Assembly (NCBI GenBank): GCA_936928855.1
Contig: CAKZHZ010000086.1
Location: 1 to 24,146 of the forward strand
Direction of reading: 5' to 3'
Length of the DNA stretch: 24,146 nt
Source: an uncultured Polycyclovorans sp.
Lineage (GTDB): Bacteria; Pseudomonadota; Gammaproteobacteria; Nevskiales; Nevskiaceae
The notes beneath the pieces are model-generated. The model had not been told where the DNA came from and did not search any database. It saw only the letters and a program-made list of their open reading frames with translations. Below are positions 14,958 through 22,101 of the stretch, piece by piece. The number at the start of each line of letters is the position of its first letter. The stretch's first letter is position 1. The position numbers and the translations under genes are program-made.

Positions 14958-17525
14958 ATGTCCCAGCTTCATCGTCGTGCCGACTATCAGCCCCCAGCGT
15001 ATTGGATTGAAACGGTTGATCTCCACGTGGAGGTCGATACCGAGACGCGCGTTACCGCACGGCTGTCGGTTCAGCGTGCCGAGGGCGTGCGAGCCGATAC
15101 GCCATTGCGACTGGACGCCCGTGGCCTGACGGTGGTGTCGATGGCCGTTGATGGGGTACCGGTGCCGCCCGAGGCGAGGCCGCAGACCGACCTCGACGTG
15201 ACGCTGGCGGGGCTGCCGTCGGCCTTCATGCTGGAAACGGTGACCCTGCTGCAGCCCGAGGCCAACGCCGCGCTGGAGGGCTTCTATCAAAGCGGGCCGA
15301 TGTACTGCACCCAGTGTGAGGCGCACGGGTTCTCCCGTATCACCCCTTTCCCGGACCGTCCGGATGTGCTGTCGCGTTTCACCGTGCGGCTGGAAGCAGA
15401 CGCGGTGCGGTTTCCCGTTCTGCTGGCCAACGGCAATCGCATCGAGGCGGGCTCGCTGGCCGATGGGCGCCACTACGCGGTCTGGCGGGACCCTCACGCC
15501 AAGCCCTGTTACCTGTTCGCCATGGTGGCCGGTGATCTCGCCTGCGTCGCCGATACCTTCGAGGCTGCCGATGGGCGGGCGCGGCGCCTCGAGTTCTACG
15601 TGGATGCCGGCAACGAGGGCCTGGTCGGTCATGCCATGCAGTCGCTGAAGGACGCCATGCGCTGGGACGAGCAAACCTTTGGGCTGGTGTACGACCTCGA
15701 CCTCTACATGGTGGTTGCGGCACGCGCCTTCAACATGGGGGCGATGGAGAACAAGGGGCTCAACATCTTCAATGCTGCCTACGTGCTGGCCAGCCCCGAG
15801 ACCGCCACCGATGACAGCTACCACGCCATCAGCGCGGTGATCGCGCACGAGTATTTCCACAACTACACCGGCAACCGCGTGACCTGTCGCGACTGGTTCC
15901 AGCTGTCGCTCAAGGAAGGCCTGACCGTTTTTCGGGACCAGCGGTTCAGTGAGGATCACCTGGGCGCCGAGACCCAGCGCATAGACCAGGTCCGCACCCT
16001 GCGTGCCCAGCAGTTTCCCGAAGATGCCGGCCCCACCGCCCACCCGGTGCGGCCCGACGCCTATCAGGAAGTGAACAATTTCTACACCGCCACCATTTAC
16101 GAGAAGGGTGCCGAGATCGTGCGCATGTTGCACACCCTGATCGGACCCGAAGCGTTTCGCGCGGGGCTGCGGCGTTATCTGCAAACGCACGATGGCACCG
16201 CCGCCACCATCGAGGACTTTGTGGCGGCGCTGTCGGCGGCGTCGGCGCAGGATCTCAGCCCGCTTCTCGCCTGGTATGGGCAGGCCGGCACCCCGCGGGT
16301 GCGCCTGCGGCGCGAGTGGGATGCCGCGGCCGGGTGTCTTCGATTGACACTGACCCAGCACACGGCGCCCACGCCGGCCCAACCCGACAAGCAGCCGCTG
16401 CCGATCCCCTTCCGTCTTCAGCTGACCGATGCCGCAGGACGGCTTGTGTCCCTGCCTGAGCACCCCGCGCGGCGGGGCGAAGATCTGCTGCTGATGGACC
16501 AGGCGACCCTGGTGCTGGAGGTGTCGCATGGCAGTGCGCCACTGCCCACCTGCCTGCAGGGCTTTTCGGCGCCCGTGCGCCTGGACGCCGACTACAGCGA
16601 TCATGAGTTGCGGCGTATCGCGGCGCGCGCCGAGGAGGACGGTTTCGTCCGTTGGGATGCGCTGCAGACCCTGCAGGCGCGTGCCCACAGCGGGTTGATG
16701 CGCGAGGCGCGTGACAGTCTCGACACGCTGGTGCAGGCCCTCCAGGCGATTGCGGCGCAGGCCCCCACGCCTGCACTGGCAGCGCGCTTGCTGGCAATGC
16801 CGCCTTCGGCGGTGTTGTGGGACGGGCTCGAGGCCGTGGACCCTGAGGCCTTCGTGCGGGCGCTGGATGTCCAGCACAAGGCCATTGCCGAAGCGCTGGT
16901 CGGGCCCTGTTCGGTGTGGGCCAGCTGGGAGCCGCACCAGTTGGAGCGCTGGGGCGAACGGGCCCTGGCCAATCTGGCGCTGGGCTATCTGGCGCGCTTG
17001 GGCACCCCGGTTGTGGCGCGGCTCGCCAGCGCCCGCGTCCAGGGTGCCAACATGACCCTGGCGGCCGGCGCATTGCAGGCGCTCTGTCGCGATGGTGGCC
17101 CGGATGCCGAGGCGGCGCTGTCGTTGTTTCATTCCCGCTGGCGCGAACAGCCGTTGGTGCTTGATCGCTGGTTCGCCTTGCAGGCGGGTCGGCCACAGAC
17201 CGATATCCCCGCGCTGCACCGGCTGATGGCCCATGAGCAGTTCGACTGGCACAACCCCAATCGCCTGCGGGCAGTGCTCGGAGCCTTCGCCCGCGACAAC
17301 CTGCTGCACTTTCATACCGAGGCGGGTTACGCGCTGTACGCCGAGGCGCTGGCGCGGCTGGACCGCAGCAATCCGCAGACCGCAGCGCGACTGTCACGCC
17401 CTCTGCTGGGCTTTCGCCAGCTGGCGGCGCCCTGGCAGCGGCTGCAGCGACAGACCGTGTCGGACCTTCGTGCGCAGGTGCGCTCACCCGACCTGATCGA
17501 GCTGCTCGATGCAGCGCTGGCCTGA
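14958..17525 (+). CDS. pepN: aminopeptidase N (M1 family)
   Basis: A cytoplasmic zinc metalloprotease that removes N-terminal residues from peptides. It is 855 residues, slightly shorter than E. coli PepN (870). The exopeptidase signature GAMEN lies at 261-265 and the zinc site H-E-x-x-H-(x18)-E at His297, Glu298, His301 and Glu320, the same numbers as in the E. coli enzyme. The N-terminal TQCEAHGFSRITPFPDRPDVLS and the C-terminal FHTEAGYALYAEALARLD blocks are also characteristic. AGGAG lies about 10 bases before the ATG at 14958. A very long antisense frame across it is a codon-bias shadow. It ends 62 bases before the operator of the next operon. Confidence 0.97.
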   Translation: MSQLHRRADYQPPAYWIETVDLHVEVDTETRVTARLSVQRAEGVRADTPLRLDARGLTVVSMAVDGVPVPPEARPQTDLDVTLAGLPSAFMLETVTLLQPEANAALEGFYQSGPMYCTQCEAHGFSRITPFPDRPDVLSRFTVRLEADAVRFPVLLANGNRIEAGSLADGRHYAVWRDPHAKPCYLFAMVAGDLACVADTFEAADGRARRLEFYVDAGNEGLVGHAMQSLKDAMRWDEQTFGLVYDLDLYMVVAARAFNMGAMENKGLNIFNAAYVLASPETATDDSYHAISAVIAHEYFHNYTGNRVTCRDWFQLSLKEGLTVFRDQRFSEDHLGAETQRIDQVRTLRAQQFPEDAGPTAHPVRPDAYQEVNNFYTATIYEKGAEIVRMLHTLIGPEAFRAGLRRYLQTHDGTAATIEDFVAALSAASAQDLSPLLAWYGQAGTPRVRLRREWDAAAGCLRLTLTQHTAPTPAQPDKQPLPIPFRLQLTDAAGRLVSLPEHPARRGEDLLLMDQATLVLEVSHGSAPLPTCLQGFSAPVRLDADYSDHELRRIAARAEEDGFVRWDALQTLQARAHSGLMREARDSLDTLVQALQAIAAQAPTPALAARLLAMPPSAVLWDGLEAVDPEAFVRALDVQHKAIAEALVGPCSVWASWEPHQLERWGERALANLALGYLARLGTPVVARLASARVQGANMTLAAGALQALCRDGGPDAEAALSLFHSRWREQPLVLDRWFALQAGRPQTDIPALHRLMAHEQFDWHNPNRLRAVLGAFARDNLLHFHTEAGYALYAEALARLDRSNPQTAARLSRPLLGFRQLAAPWQRLQRQTVSDLRAQVRSPDLIELLDAALA

Positions 17526-17587
17526 GCCCCCGCGAGCCATGTCGGGCCCTCGAAGGGGCCGGAGGAGCAGTTGAAATGCGTGTCGGA

Positions 17588-17616
17588 AATTAAATAGACA
17601 TGATGTCCTTTTAATT
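17588..17616. promoter_or_regulatory. 29-bp near-perfect palindrome, likely operator
   Basis: AATTAAA and TTTAATT arms flank a GACAT-G-ATGTC core; 12 of 14 base pairs around the central G17602 are complementary. It is AT-rich in an otherwise very GC-rich window and lies 37 bases before the phosphotransferase start. A -10-like TTTAAT (17610-17615) falls inside its right arm, so a bound protein would block initiation. The symmetry and length suit a TetR-family dimer site; the nearby TetR gene (20392-21069) is the obvious candidate. Confidence 0.65.
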
Positions 17617-17652
17617 GCACAATGCGGCCACACAGATCACCTGGAGGGGTGT

Positions 17653-18846
17653 ATGGGCCGCATCGACAAGCGGTATTTCAGCGACGAACAGATCGCCGCG
17701 ATCCGGGCCCGATGGCCGGTGGAGGGCACCATCGATGAGTGCCTGACCTGGAAGTTGCAGCGTCGGCGCGGACCGGATTACGCCCTGCCGACGCTGCCGG
17801 AACTGGCCACCCGGCTGCAGGCCTGGCTGAAAGCCGAACACGGCGGATCGCCCCAGGTGGATGACTTGCGCCGCGTGCCCGGCGGCGGCTCCAAGGAGAT
17901 GTTCTTCTTCAACGAGGTGAATGGGACGGTACGCCAGCGCCGGGTACTGCGCATGAGTCCTGGTGAATCCATCGTTGAAACCCATCGCCTGCGCGAGTAC
18001 CAGGTGATGAAGGCCATGCAGGGCGTGGTGCCGGTGCCGGAGATGATCTGCTGCGATCCGGCGGGACGCCATATGGGCCAGTCGGCGCTGATCTGCGGCT
18101 ATGTGGGCGGCGTTGCCAAGTCGCGGCGTCCCGCGTCGGGTGGCACGGTCAGTGGCATCGGAGCGGGATTTCCGGCGGACATCCGTGACCGGCTGTTCGA
18201 TCAGTTCGTCACACACCTGGCGGCCATTCATGGCTTCGACTGGCGCCAGGCCGCGCTGAAAGCCTTTGACGTACCCCGTGCGGGCAGTCGTGAGGCGGTG
18301 CAGTGGAATCTCAACAGCTGGCGTCGCATCTGGGAGGAGGACTGCCTCGAGGAGCATCCGGTGATCACCCTGGCCAGCCAGTGGCTGGCCGCCCATGCGC
18401 CGGTATGCGACGACGTGCGAGTGGTGCACAACGATTACCGCAACGGCAACTTCCTGTTCGATGACGACAGCGCCGAGATCACCGCCATTCTCGACTGGGA
18501 GATGGCGCACCTCGCCGATGTCCATGAGGACCTCGCCTGGGTGGTGTTCCCGGGCTTTGCCGCGCCCGATGAACAGGGCCAGCCATTGGTTTGCGGACTG
18601 GCGCCGCGCGACATCTTCCTGGCCCGCTACGAGGCCGCGACCGGCATCGCGCCCGACCCTGCACGGCTGGCGTACTACGAAATCTTCAACACCTTCAAGC
18701 TGGCGGTGCTGGGTACCGCCACCAATGCGCGGGCAGCCGCCGACCGCCAGAGCCACCTCGACGTGATGATGAATTTCAGCACCGGTCTGGGCTACGTCAC
18801 GCTGTCGCTGCTGGCCAGCCAACTTCGCGCCCAGGGAGCCCTGTAA
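17653..18846 (+). CDS. APH-fold phosphotransferase (COG3173, ACAD10/LvaA-like)
   Basis: A 397-residue small-molecule kinase of the aminoglycoside phosphotransferase fold. Visible: glycine loop RVPGGGSKEMFFF (74-86), catalytic loop VVHNDYRNGNFLF (His259, Asp261, Asn266) and the metal-binding ILDWE (Asp281). This subgroup is generally not antibiotic resistance: relatives such as LvaA and the kinase part of ACAD10/11 phosphorylate 4-hydroxyacyl-CoA. The N-terminal ~60 residues are helical and the region SRRPASGGTVSGIGAGF (157-173) is an insertion relative to the typical kinase. GGAGG stands 6 bases before the ATG at 17653. First gene of a three-gene operon, its TAA sharing a base with the next ATG. 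No acyl-CoA dehydrogenase is present nearby, so the substrate is open. Confidence 0.87.
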   Translation: MGRIDKRYFSDEQIAAIRARWPVEGTIDECLTWKLQRRRGPDYALPTLPELATRLQAWLKAEHGGSPQVDDLRRVPGGGSKEMFFFNEVNGTVRQRRVLRMSPGESIVETHRLREYQVMKAMQGVVPVPEMICCDPAGRHMGQSALICGYVGGVAKSRRPASGGTVSGIGAGFPADIRDRLFDQFVTHLAAIHGFDWRQAALKAFDVPRAGSREAVQWNLNSWRRIWEEDCLEEHPVITLASQWLAAHAPVCDDVRVVHNDYRNGNFLFDDDSAEITAILDWEMAHLADVHEDLAWVVFPGFAAPDEQGQPLVCGLAPRDIFLARYEAATGIAPDPARLAYYEIFNTFKLAVLGTATNARAAADRQSHLDVMMNFSTGLGYVTLSLLASQLRAQGAL

Positions 18847-19325
18847 TGGAACCGATGGTGCAGCAACACCTGATGAGCTTGCGCAAGACGCTGGAGGAAG
18901 TGGTGGCGCCCGCGCTGGGCGACAACGCGTTCGCCGCCGAGCAGGCGGGACTGATTGCCGCTTCGCTGGCCCTGCTGGCGGAGGTGCAGCCGCACGAAGA
19001 CGACCTGCTGCGGCAGGAGTACGCCGACCTCGCCGCCGCGCGCGTGCCCCTGGGGCTGCCACCGGCCCCGCCGCCGCCCGACCATCGCGTTGCACTCGCC
19101 GATGCCGTGCATGCCCTCAAGCAGGACCAGCATGAGGCCCTGCTGCGCATCACCGATGTCCACGGCGGGGAGCTGCCAGCGGATCTCAGAGCCACCCTGG
19201 CCCACTGGATCGACCGCCAGCTGCTGCGGGAGAGTGCCTGGTCGCGACTGACCGGTTTCAATCCGGCCGGCACGCAGGTGCCGGCCATCGCCGAGGTGCT
19301 GGCCACCCAACGGGAGACCCCATGA
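18846..19325 (+). CDS. 159-aa helical protein of unknown function, kinase partner candidate
   Basis: Start ATG at 18846 overlaps the kinase stop (TAATG), and its own TGA overlaps the next ATG (ATGA at 19322-19325). The product is acidic to neutral and mostly helical, with no signal peptide or membrane segment; a PPAPPPPDH linker near residues 70-80 splits an N-terminal helical part (EQAGLIAASLALLAEV) from a C-terminal part (LRATLAHWIDRQLLRESAWSRLTGFNP). I do not recognise the family. Position directly behind an LvaA-like kinase recalls LvaB, a small protein needed for LvaA activity; that is an analogy of gene order, not of sequence I can prove. Confidence 0.8.
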   Translation: MEPMVQQHLMSLRKTLEEVVAPALGDNAFAAEQAGLIAASLALLAEVQPHEDDLLRQEYADLAAARVPLGLPPAPPPPDHRVALADAVHALKQDQHEALLRITDVHGGELPADLRATLAHWIDRQLLRESAWSRLTGFNPAGTQVPAIAEVLATQRETP

Positions 19326-20428
19326 ACCCCCTGCTGAGTCCCGCTGACGAATACCCCCTCCATCAGACCCCCGAGCCGGTTGCGGTGGCCGGCAGTGATC
19401 CCAACTTCTATGACCGCTTCTGGTTCAACGCCTACAGCGCGGATGGCCGGTCGCTGGTGGCGGTGGCGATGGGCCTTTACCCCAACCTCAATGTGCTGGA
19501 TGCCGCGGTGTCGGTGGTGCACGGGGGGCTTCAGCGCAGCGTGTTTGCGTCGCGCCTGCTGAACCTCGACCGCCTGGCTACCCGGGTGGATCCGATCGCG
19601 GTCGACATCCTCGAACCGCTGCACAAGCTGAAGGTGACCCTGGGCGACAACCCCCACGGCCTGCGCGCCGAGCTGGTGTTCACCGGTCGCGCCGCGCCCA
19701 TCCAGGAGCCCCGCTTCACCTGGCGCATGGGCACCCGCACCATCATGGACCTCACTCGCATGAGCCAGAGTTGTACCTGCGAGGGCTGGATCGAGGTGGC
19801 CGGTGAACGACTGACGGTGCAGGGCTGGCGCGGCACCCGCGACCGCTCCTGGGGCGTGCGCTCGGTGGGTGGCGCCAACCGCAATCCCTTCCCGCCCGAG
19901 ATGAAGCCACAGTTCTTCTGGCTGTGGTCACCGTTCAACGGGGATGACCAGCTGTTCTACTTTCACACCAACGACAACGCTGAGGGTCAACCCTGGAACC
20001 GCGCCGCGATGTGGATTCCACTGGATGGCGGCGAACCCCAGGCGGTCACCGGGCTGCGTATGGATCTCGCGTTCAAGCCGGGCACCCGGCACTTGAAATC
20101 CGCCCGCATCGAAGGGCGTTGCGCCGCCGGGCCGGTAACAGTCGAGCTGACACCGGAGTGGAACTTCTACATGCGCGGTGTCGGCTACGGCCACGGACAG
20201 TGGGGTCACAGCGCCTACCAGGGGCCGCACGCCACGCACTACGAGGAATACCGGGTCGACGACATCGACGAGTCGCAGCCCGACACCAACCATATCCAGG
20301 CCGCGTGCTCGGCGGTGCTGACCACCCCGGACGGGCGACGTCACCCGGGGCGCGCCATGCTGGAACAGCTGATCCTCGGTGAGAGCCACCCCTACGGCTT
20401 CCGCGACCTCTTCGACATGGCACCCTGA
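19322..20428 (+). CDS. CrtC/AttH-like lipocalin-fold protein (DUF7064-type)
   Basis: A 368-residue protein without signal peptide. The N-terminal block DPNFYDRFWFNAYSADG followed by AVAMGLYPNLNVLDAA, and the central GTRDRSWGVRSVGG (171-184), resemble the two-lobed lipocalin-like AttH/CrtC (hydroxyneurosporene-synthase) families, in which an RDHSWGxR element lines the cavity. Relatives often lie near steroid, terpenoid or acyl-CoA degradation genes. Function here is unknown; binding or modification of a hydrophobic acyl or isoprenoid ligand is an inference. It is the last gene of the kinase operon (ATGA overlap upstream) and its 3' 37 bases overlap the convergent TetR gene. Confidence 0.75.
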   Translation: MNPLLSPADEYPLHQTPEPVAVAGSDPNFYDRFWFNAYSADGRSLVAVAMGLYPNLNVLDAAVSVVHGGLQRSVFASRLLNLDRLATRVDPIAVDILEPLHKLKVTLGDNPHGLRAELVFTGRAAPIQEPRFTWRMGTRTIMDLTRMSQSCTCEGWIEVAGERLTVQGWRGTRDRSWGVRSVGGANRNPFPPEMKPQFFWLWSPFNGDDQLFYFHTNDNAEGQPWNRAAMWIPLDGGEPQAVTGLRMDLAFKPGTRHLKSARIEGRCAAGPVTVELTPEWNFYMRGVGYGHGQWGHSAYQGPHATHYEEYRVDDIDESQPDTNHIQAACSAVLTTPDGRRHPGRAMLEQLILGESHPYGFRDLFDMAP

Positions 20429-21069
20429 TCCGGGCGAAAGATCGTCTGGGCGCAGACATGCGCCAGGCGGTCCGCCATGGCATGCAGTCCGGCCTCGTCG
20501 AGGCCGCTGAGAAAGCGCGAGCAGTACAGTTCCACCAGCCAGGTCAGCAGATCGGCCATCGCGTCATCGGCCTGCGGATGGGCAACGCCCGCCGCTTGCG
20601 CGCGCCGGATGGCACGGCGGCTGGCGCCACACAAGCGCGCCATCATGCTCTGGTGCAGCGCTGCTACCTCGCGGTCGAACGGCGCTGTGTCGGCCACGGC
20701 GGAGAACACCGTGCAGTGGCGCTGGAAGGCCATCACGATGCCGTGCAAGGCGGTTCGCACCTGCTCCGCATCCGGCCGCCCCTGGCCGGCAAACCAGTCG
20801 CCGCCGCTGGCCACGACCTCGTCGCTGACCTGGTTGAGCCAGTGTGCCACCAGCGCGCCCTTGTCCCGGTAGTGCAGGTAGAAAGTGGCGCGGGCAATGC
20901 CCGCTTCCTGGCACAGGGCTTCCACGCTGAGCGTGCCAAAGCTCTGGCCTTGTGCGAGTAGTCGCGCCAGCGCGTCGAGCAGGGCAGCGTCGACACGGGG
21001 GCGTGGGTCGTCCTTGCGGGGGCGGCCGCGACGGCGAGGGGCAGGGCGAGCATCGGGTGTGGCGGTCAT
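20392..21069 (-). CDS. TetR-family transcriptional regulator
   Basis: A 225-residue regulator. A basic RRRGRPRKDDPR arm precedes the TetR DNA-binding domain: TLSVEALCQEAGIARATFYLHYRDKGAL at residues 46-73 is the helix-turn-helix with the diagnostic TFYxHYxDK. The C-terminal ~140 residues form the helical ligand/dimer domain. The open frame runs far upstream, but ATG 21069 begins the family. It converges on the kinase operon with a 37-base overlap and is divergent from the SDR gene across 138 bases. A sequence CATGATGT, identical to the core of the operator at 17588-17616, covers its start codon, so it probably represses both itself and the kinase operon; an acyl-CoA or steroid-like ligand is guesswork. 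Confidence 0.93.
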   Translation of the reverse strand: MTATPDARPAPRRRGRPRKDDPRPRVDAALLDALARLLAQGQSFGTLSVEALCQEAGIARATFYLHYRDKGALVAHWLNQVSDEVVASGGDWFAGQGRPDAEQVRTALHGIVMAFQRHCTVFSAVADTAPFDREVAALHQSMMARLCGASRRAIRRAQAAGVAHPQADDAMADLLTWLVELYCSRFLSGLDEAGLHAMADRLAHVCAQTIFRPDQGAMSKRSRKP

Positions 21070-21077
21070 GATGTGAC
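21065..21077. promoter_or_regulatory. candidate autoregulatory site at the TetR start codon
   Basis: GTCA-TGATG-TGAC, a small dyad over the TetR start. It contains CATGATGT (21067-21074), also the centre of the 29-bp palindrome at 17588. The AT-rich flanking arms of that palindrome are absent, so this would be a weaker half-conserved site. Confidence 0.35.
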
Positions 21078-21207
21078 AAGCATGCGGGCGTCGCGGCGGC
21101 GGCACAATATCGATCCGAACAGGGTCAGCCGGCTCTGCGCCCGGACAGGTTGCGTCGATGGCGTCGCGCGGGCATGTCCGCACGTCGCGACATTCAGGGA
21201 GAAGGCC

Positions 21208-22101
21208 ATGCATGTGCTTGTGACCGGCGGGACAGGCTTCATCGGCGGGGCGCTGATACCGGCGTTGCAGGCGGCGGGGCATCGCCTGACCGTGCTCACG
21301 CGCAGGCCGGCCACCGCCGCCCTGCCCCCCGTCGTGAAGGCGGTGAGCGACTCCGCGGCCTGTGCCGATGATCCGCCCGACGCTGTGATCAACCTGGCCG
21401 GGGAGAACCTGGGTGCCGGACGCTGGAACGATGCCCGGCGGGCCACTTTTGTCAGTAGCCGGGTGGGCACGACTGAACAATTGGTGGCGGCCTGCGCGCG
21501 CTGGCGGCGCCCGCCCACAGTGTGGCTGAACGGCTCCGCCATCGGCTGGTACGGTCCGCGCGACGAGGAAGTGCTCACCGAGGACAGCGCGCCGGGCACC
21601 GGCTTTGCCGCCGAGCTGTGCGCCCGTTGGGAGGCGGCGGCGGCTCCGGTCGAAGCGTTGGGGACCCGGCTCGCGGTGATACGCATCGGCGTCGTGCTGG
21701 GGTTGCCGGGCGGCGCCCTGGGCCAGATGTTGCCGCCGTTCCGGCTGGGCCTGGGCGGCCCGCTCGGCCATGGCCGGCAATGGATGAGCTGGATCCATCG
21801 CGACGACCTGGTGGCGATGATGCAATGGCTGCTCAACCACGAGACCGCGCAGGGCGCCTTCAACGGCACGGCGCCCGGGCCGGTGCGCAATGCCGACTTC
21901 AGCCGCCAGCTGGGACGCGCCCTGCGACGCCCGGCGGTGTTGCCCATGCCCGCTGCCGCCCTGCGGCTGCTGGTGGGGCCGATGGCTGACGAACTGCTGC
22001 TGTCCGGACAACAGGTGCTGCCGCGCCGCGCGCTGCACGGCGGTTTCACCTTCCACTATCCGACCCTGGAAGGGGCGTTACGGCAGATCCTGGCGCAGTG
22101 A
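21208..22101 (+). CDS. TIGR01777 (YfcH/SulA-type) SDR-family protein
   Basis: A 297-residue extended short-chain dehydrogenase/reductase-like protein, the same length as E. coli YfcH. It starts with the dinucleotide-binding motif VTGGTGFIG (5-13) and has VINLAGENL, the SAIGWYG segment typical of the family, VIRIGVVLG and WIHRDDLV near the ends of the conserved core. The reaction is not known. ATG 21208 is chosen over earlier in-frame ATGs because AGGGAGAAGG stands just before it and the Rossmann strand begins at once. It ends 24 bases inside the convergent photolyase gene; family members are frequently neighbours of photolyase genes. Confidence 0.93.
   Translation: MHVLVTGGTGFIGGALIPALQAAGHRLTVLTRRPATAALPPVVKAVSDSAACADDPPDAVINLAGENLGAGRWNDARRATFVSSRVGTTEQLVAACARWRRPPTVWLNGSAIGWYGPRDEEVLTEDSAPGTGFAAELCARWEAAAAPVEALGTRLAVIRIGVVLGLPGGALGQMLPPFRLGLGGPLGHGRQWMSWIHRDDLVAMMQWLLNHETAQGAFNGTAPGPVRNADFSRQLGRALRRPAVLPMPAAALRLLVGPMADELLLSGQQVLPRRALHGGFTFHYPTLEGALRQILAQ

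Noticed and set aside
14850..17315. 821-residue open frame antisense to pepN
   Set aside because: It mirrors pepN codon for codon, is rich in Arg/Gly/His/Gln, has no recognisable motif, and exists because high GC3 suppresses antisense stops.
17543..17560. GGCCC/GGGCC hairpin after pepN as an intrinsic terminator
   Set aside because: Stem of five pairs with no U-tract; too weak to call.
17653..18846. Aminoglycoside resistance gene
   Set aside because: The APH fold is present, but the chromosomal operon context and similarity to LvaA/ACAD10-type kinases argue against antibiotic resistance.
17611..19095. 494-residue open frame antisense to the kinase gene
   Set aside because: Same high-GC shadow effect; the plus-strand kinase has intact catalytic motifs and a good ribosome-binding site.
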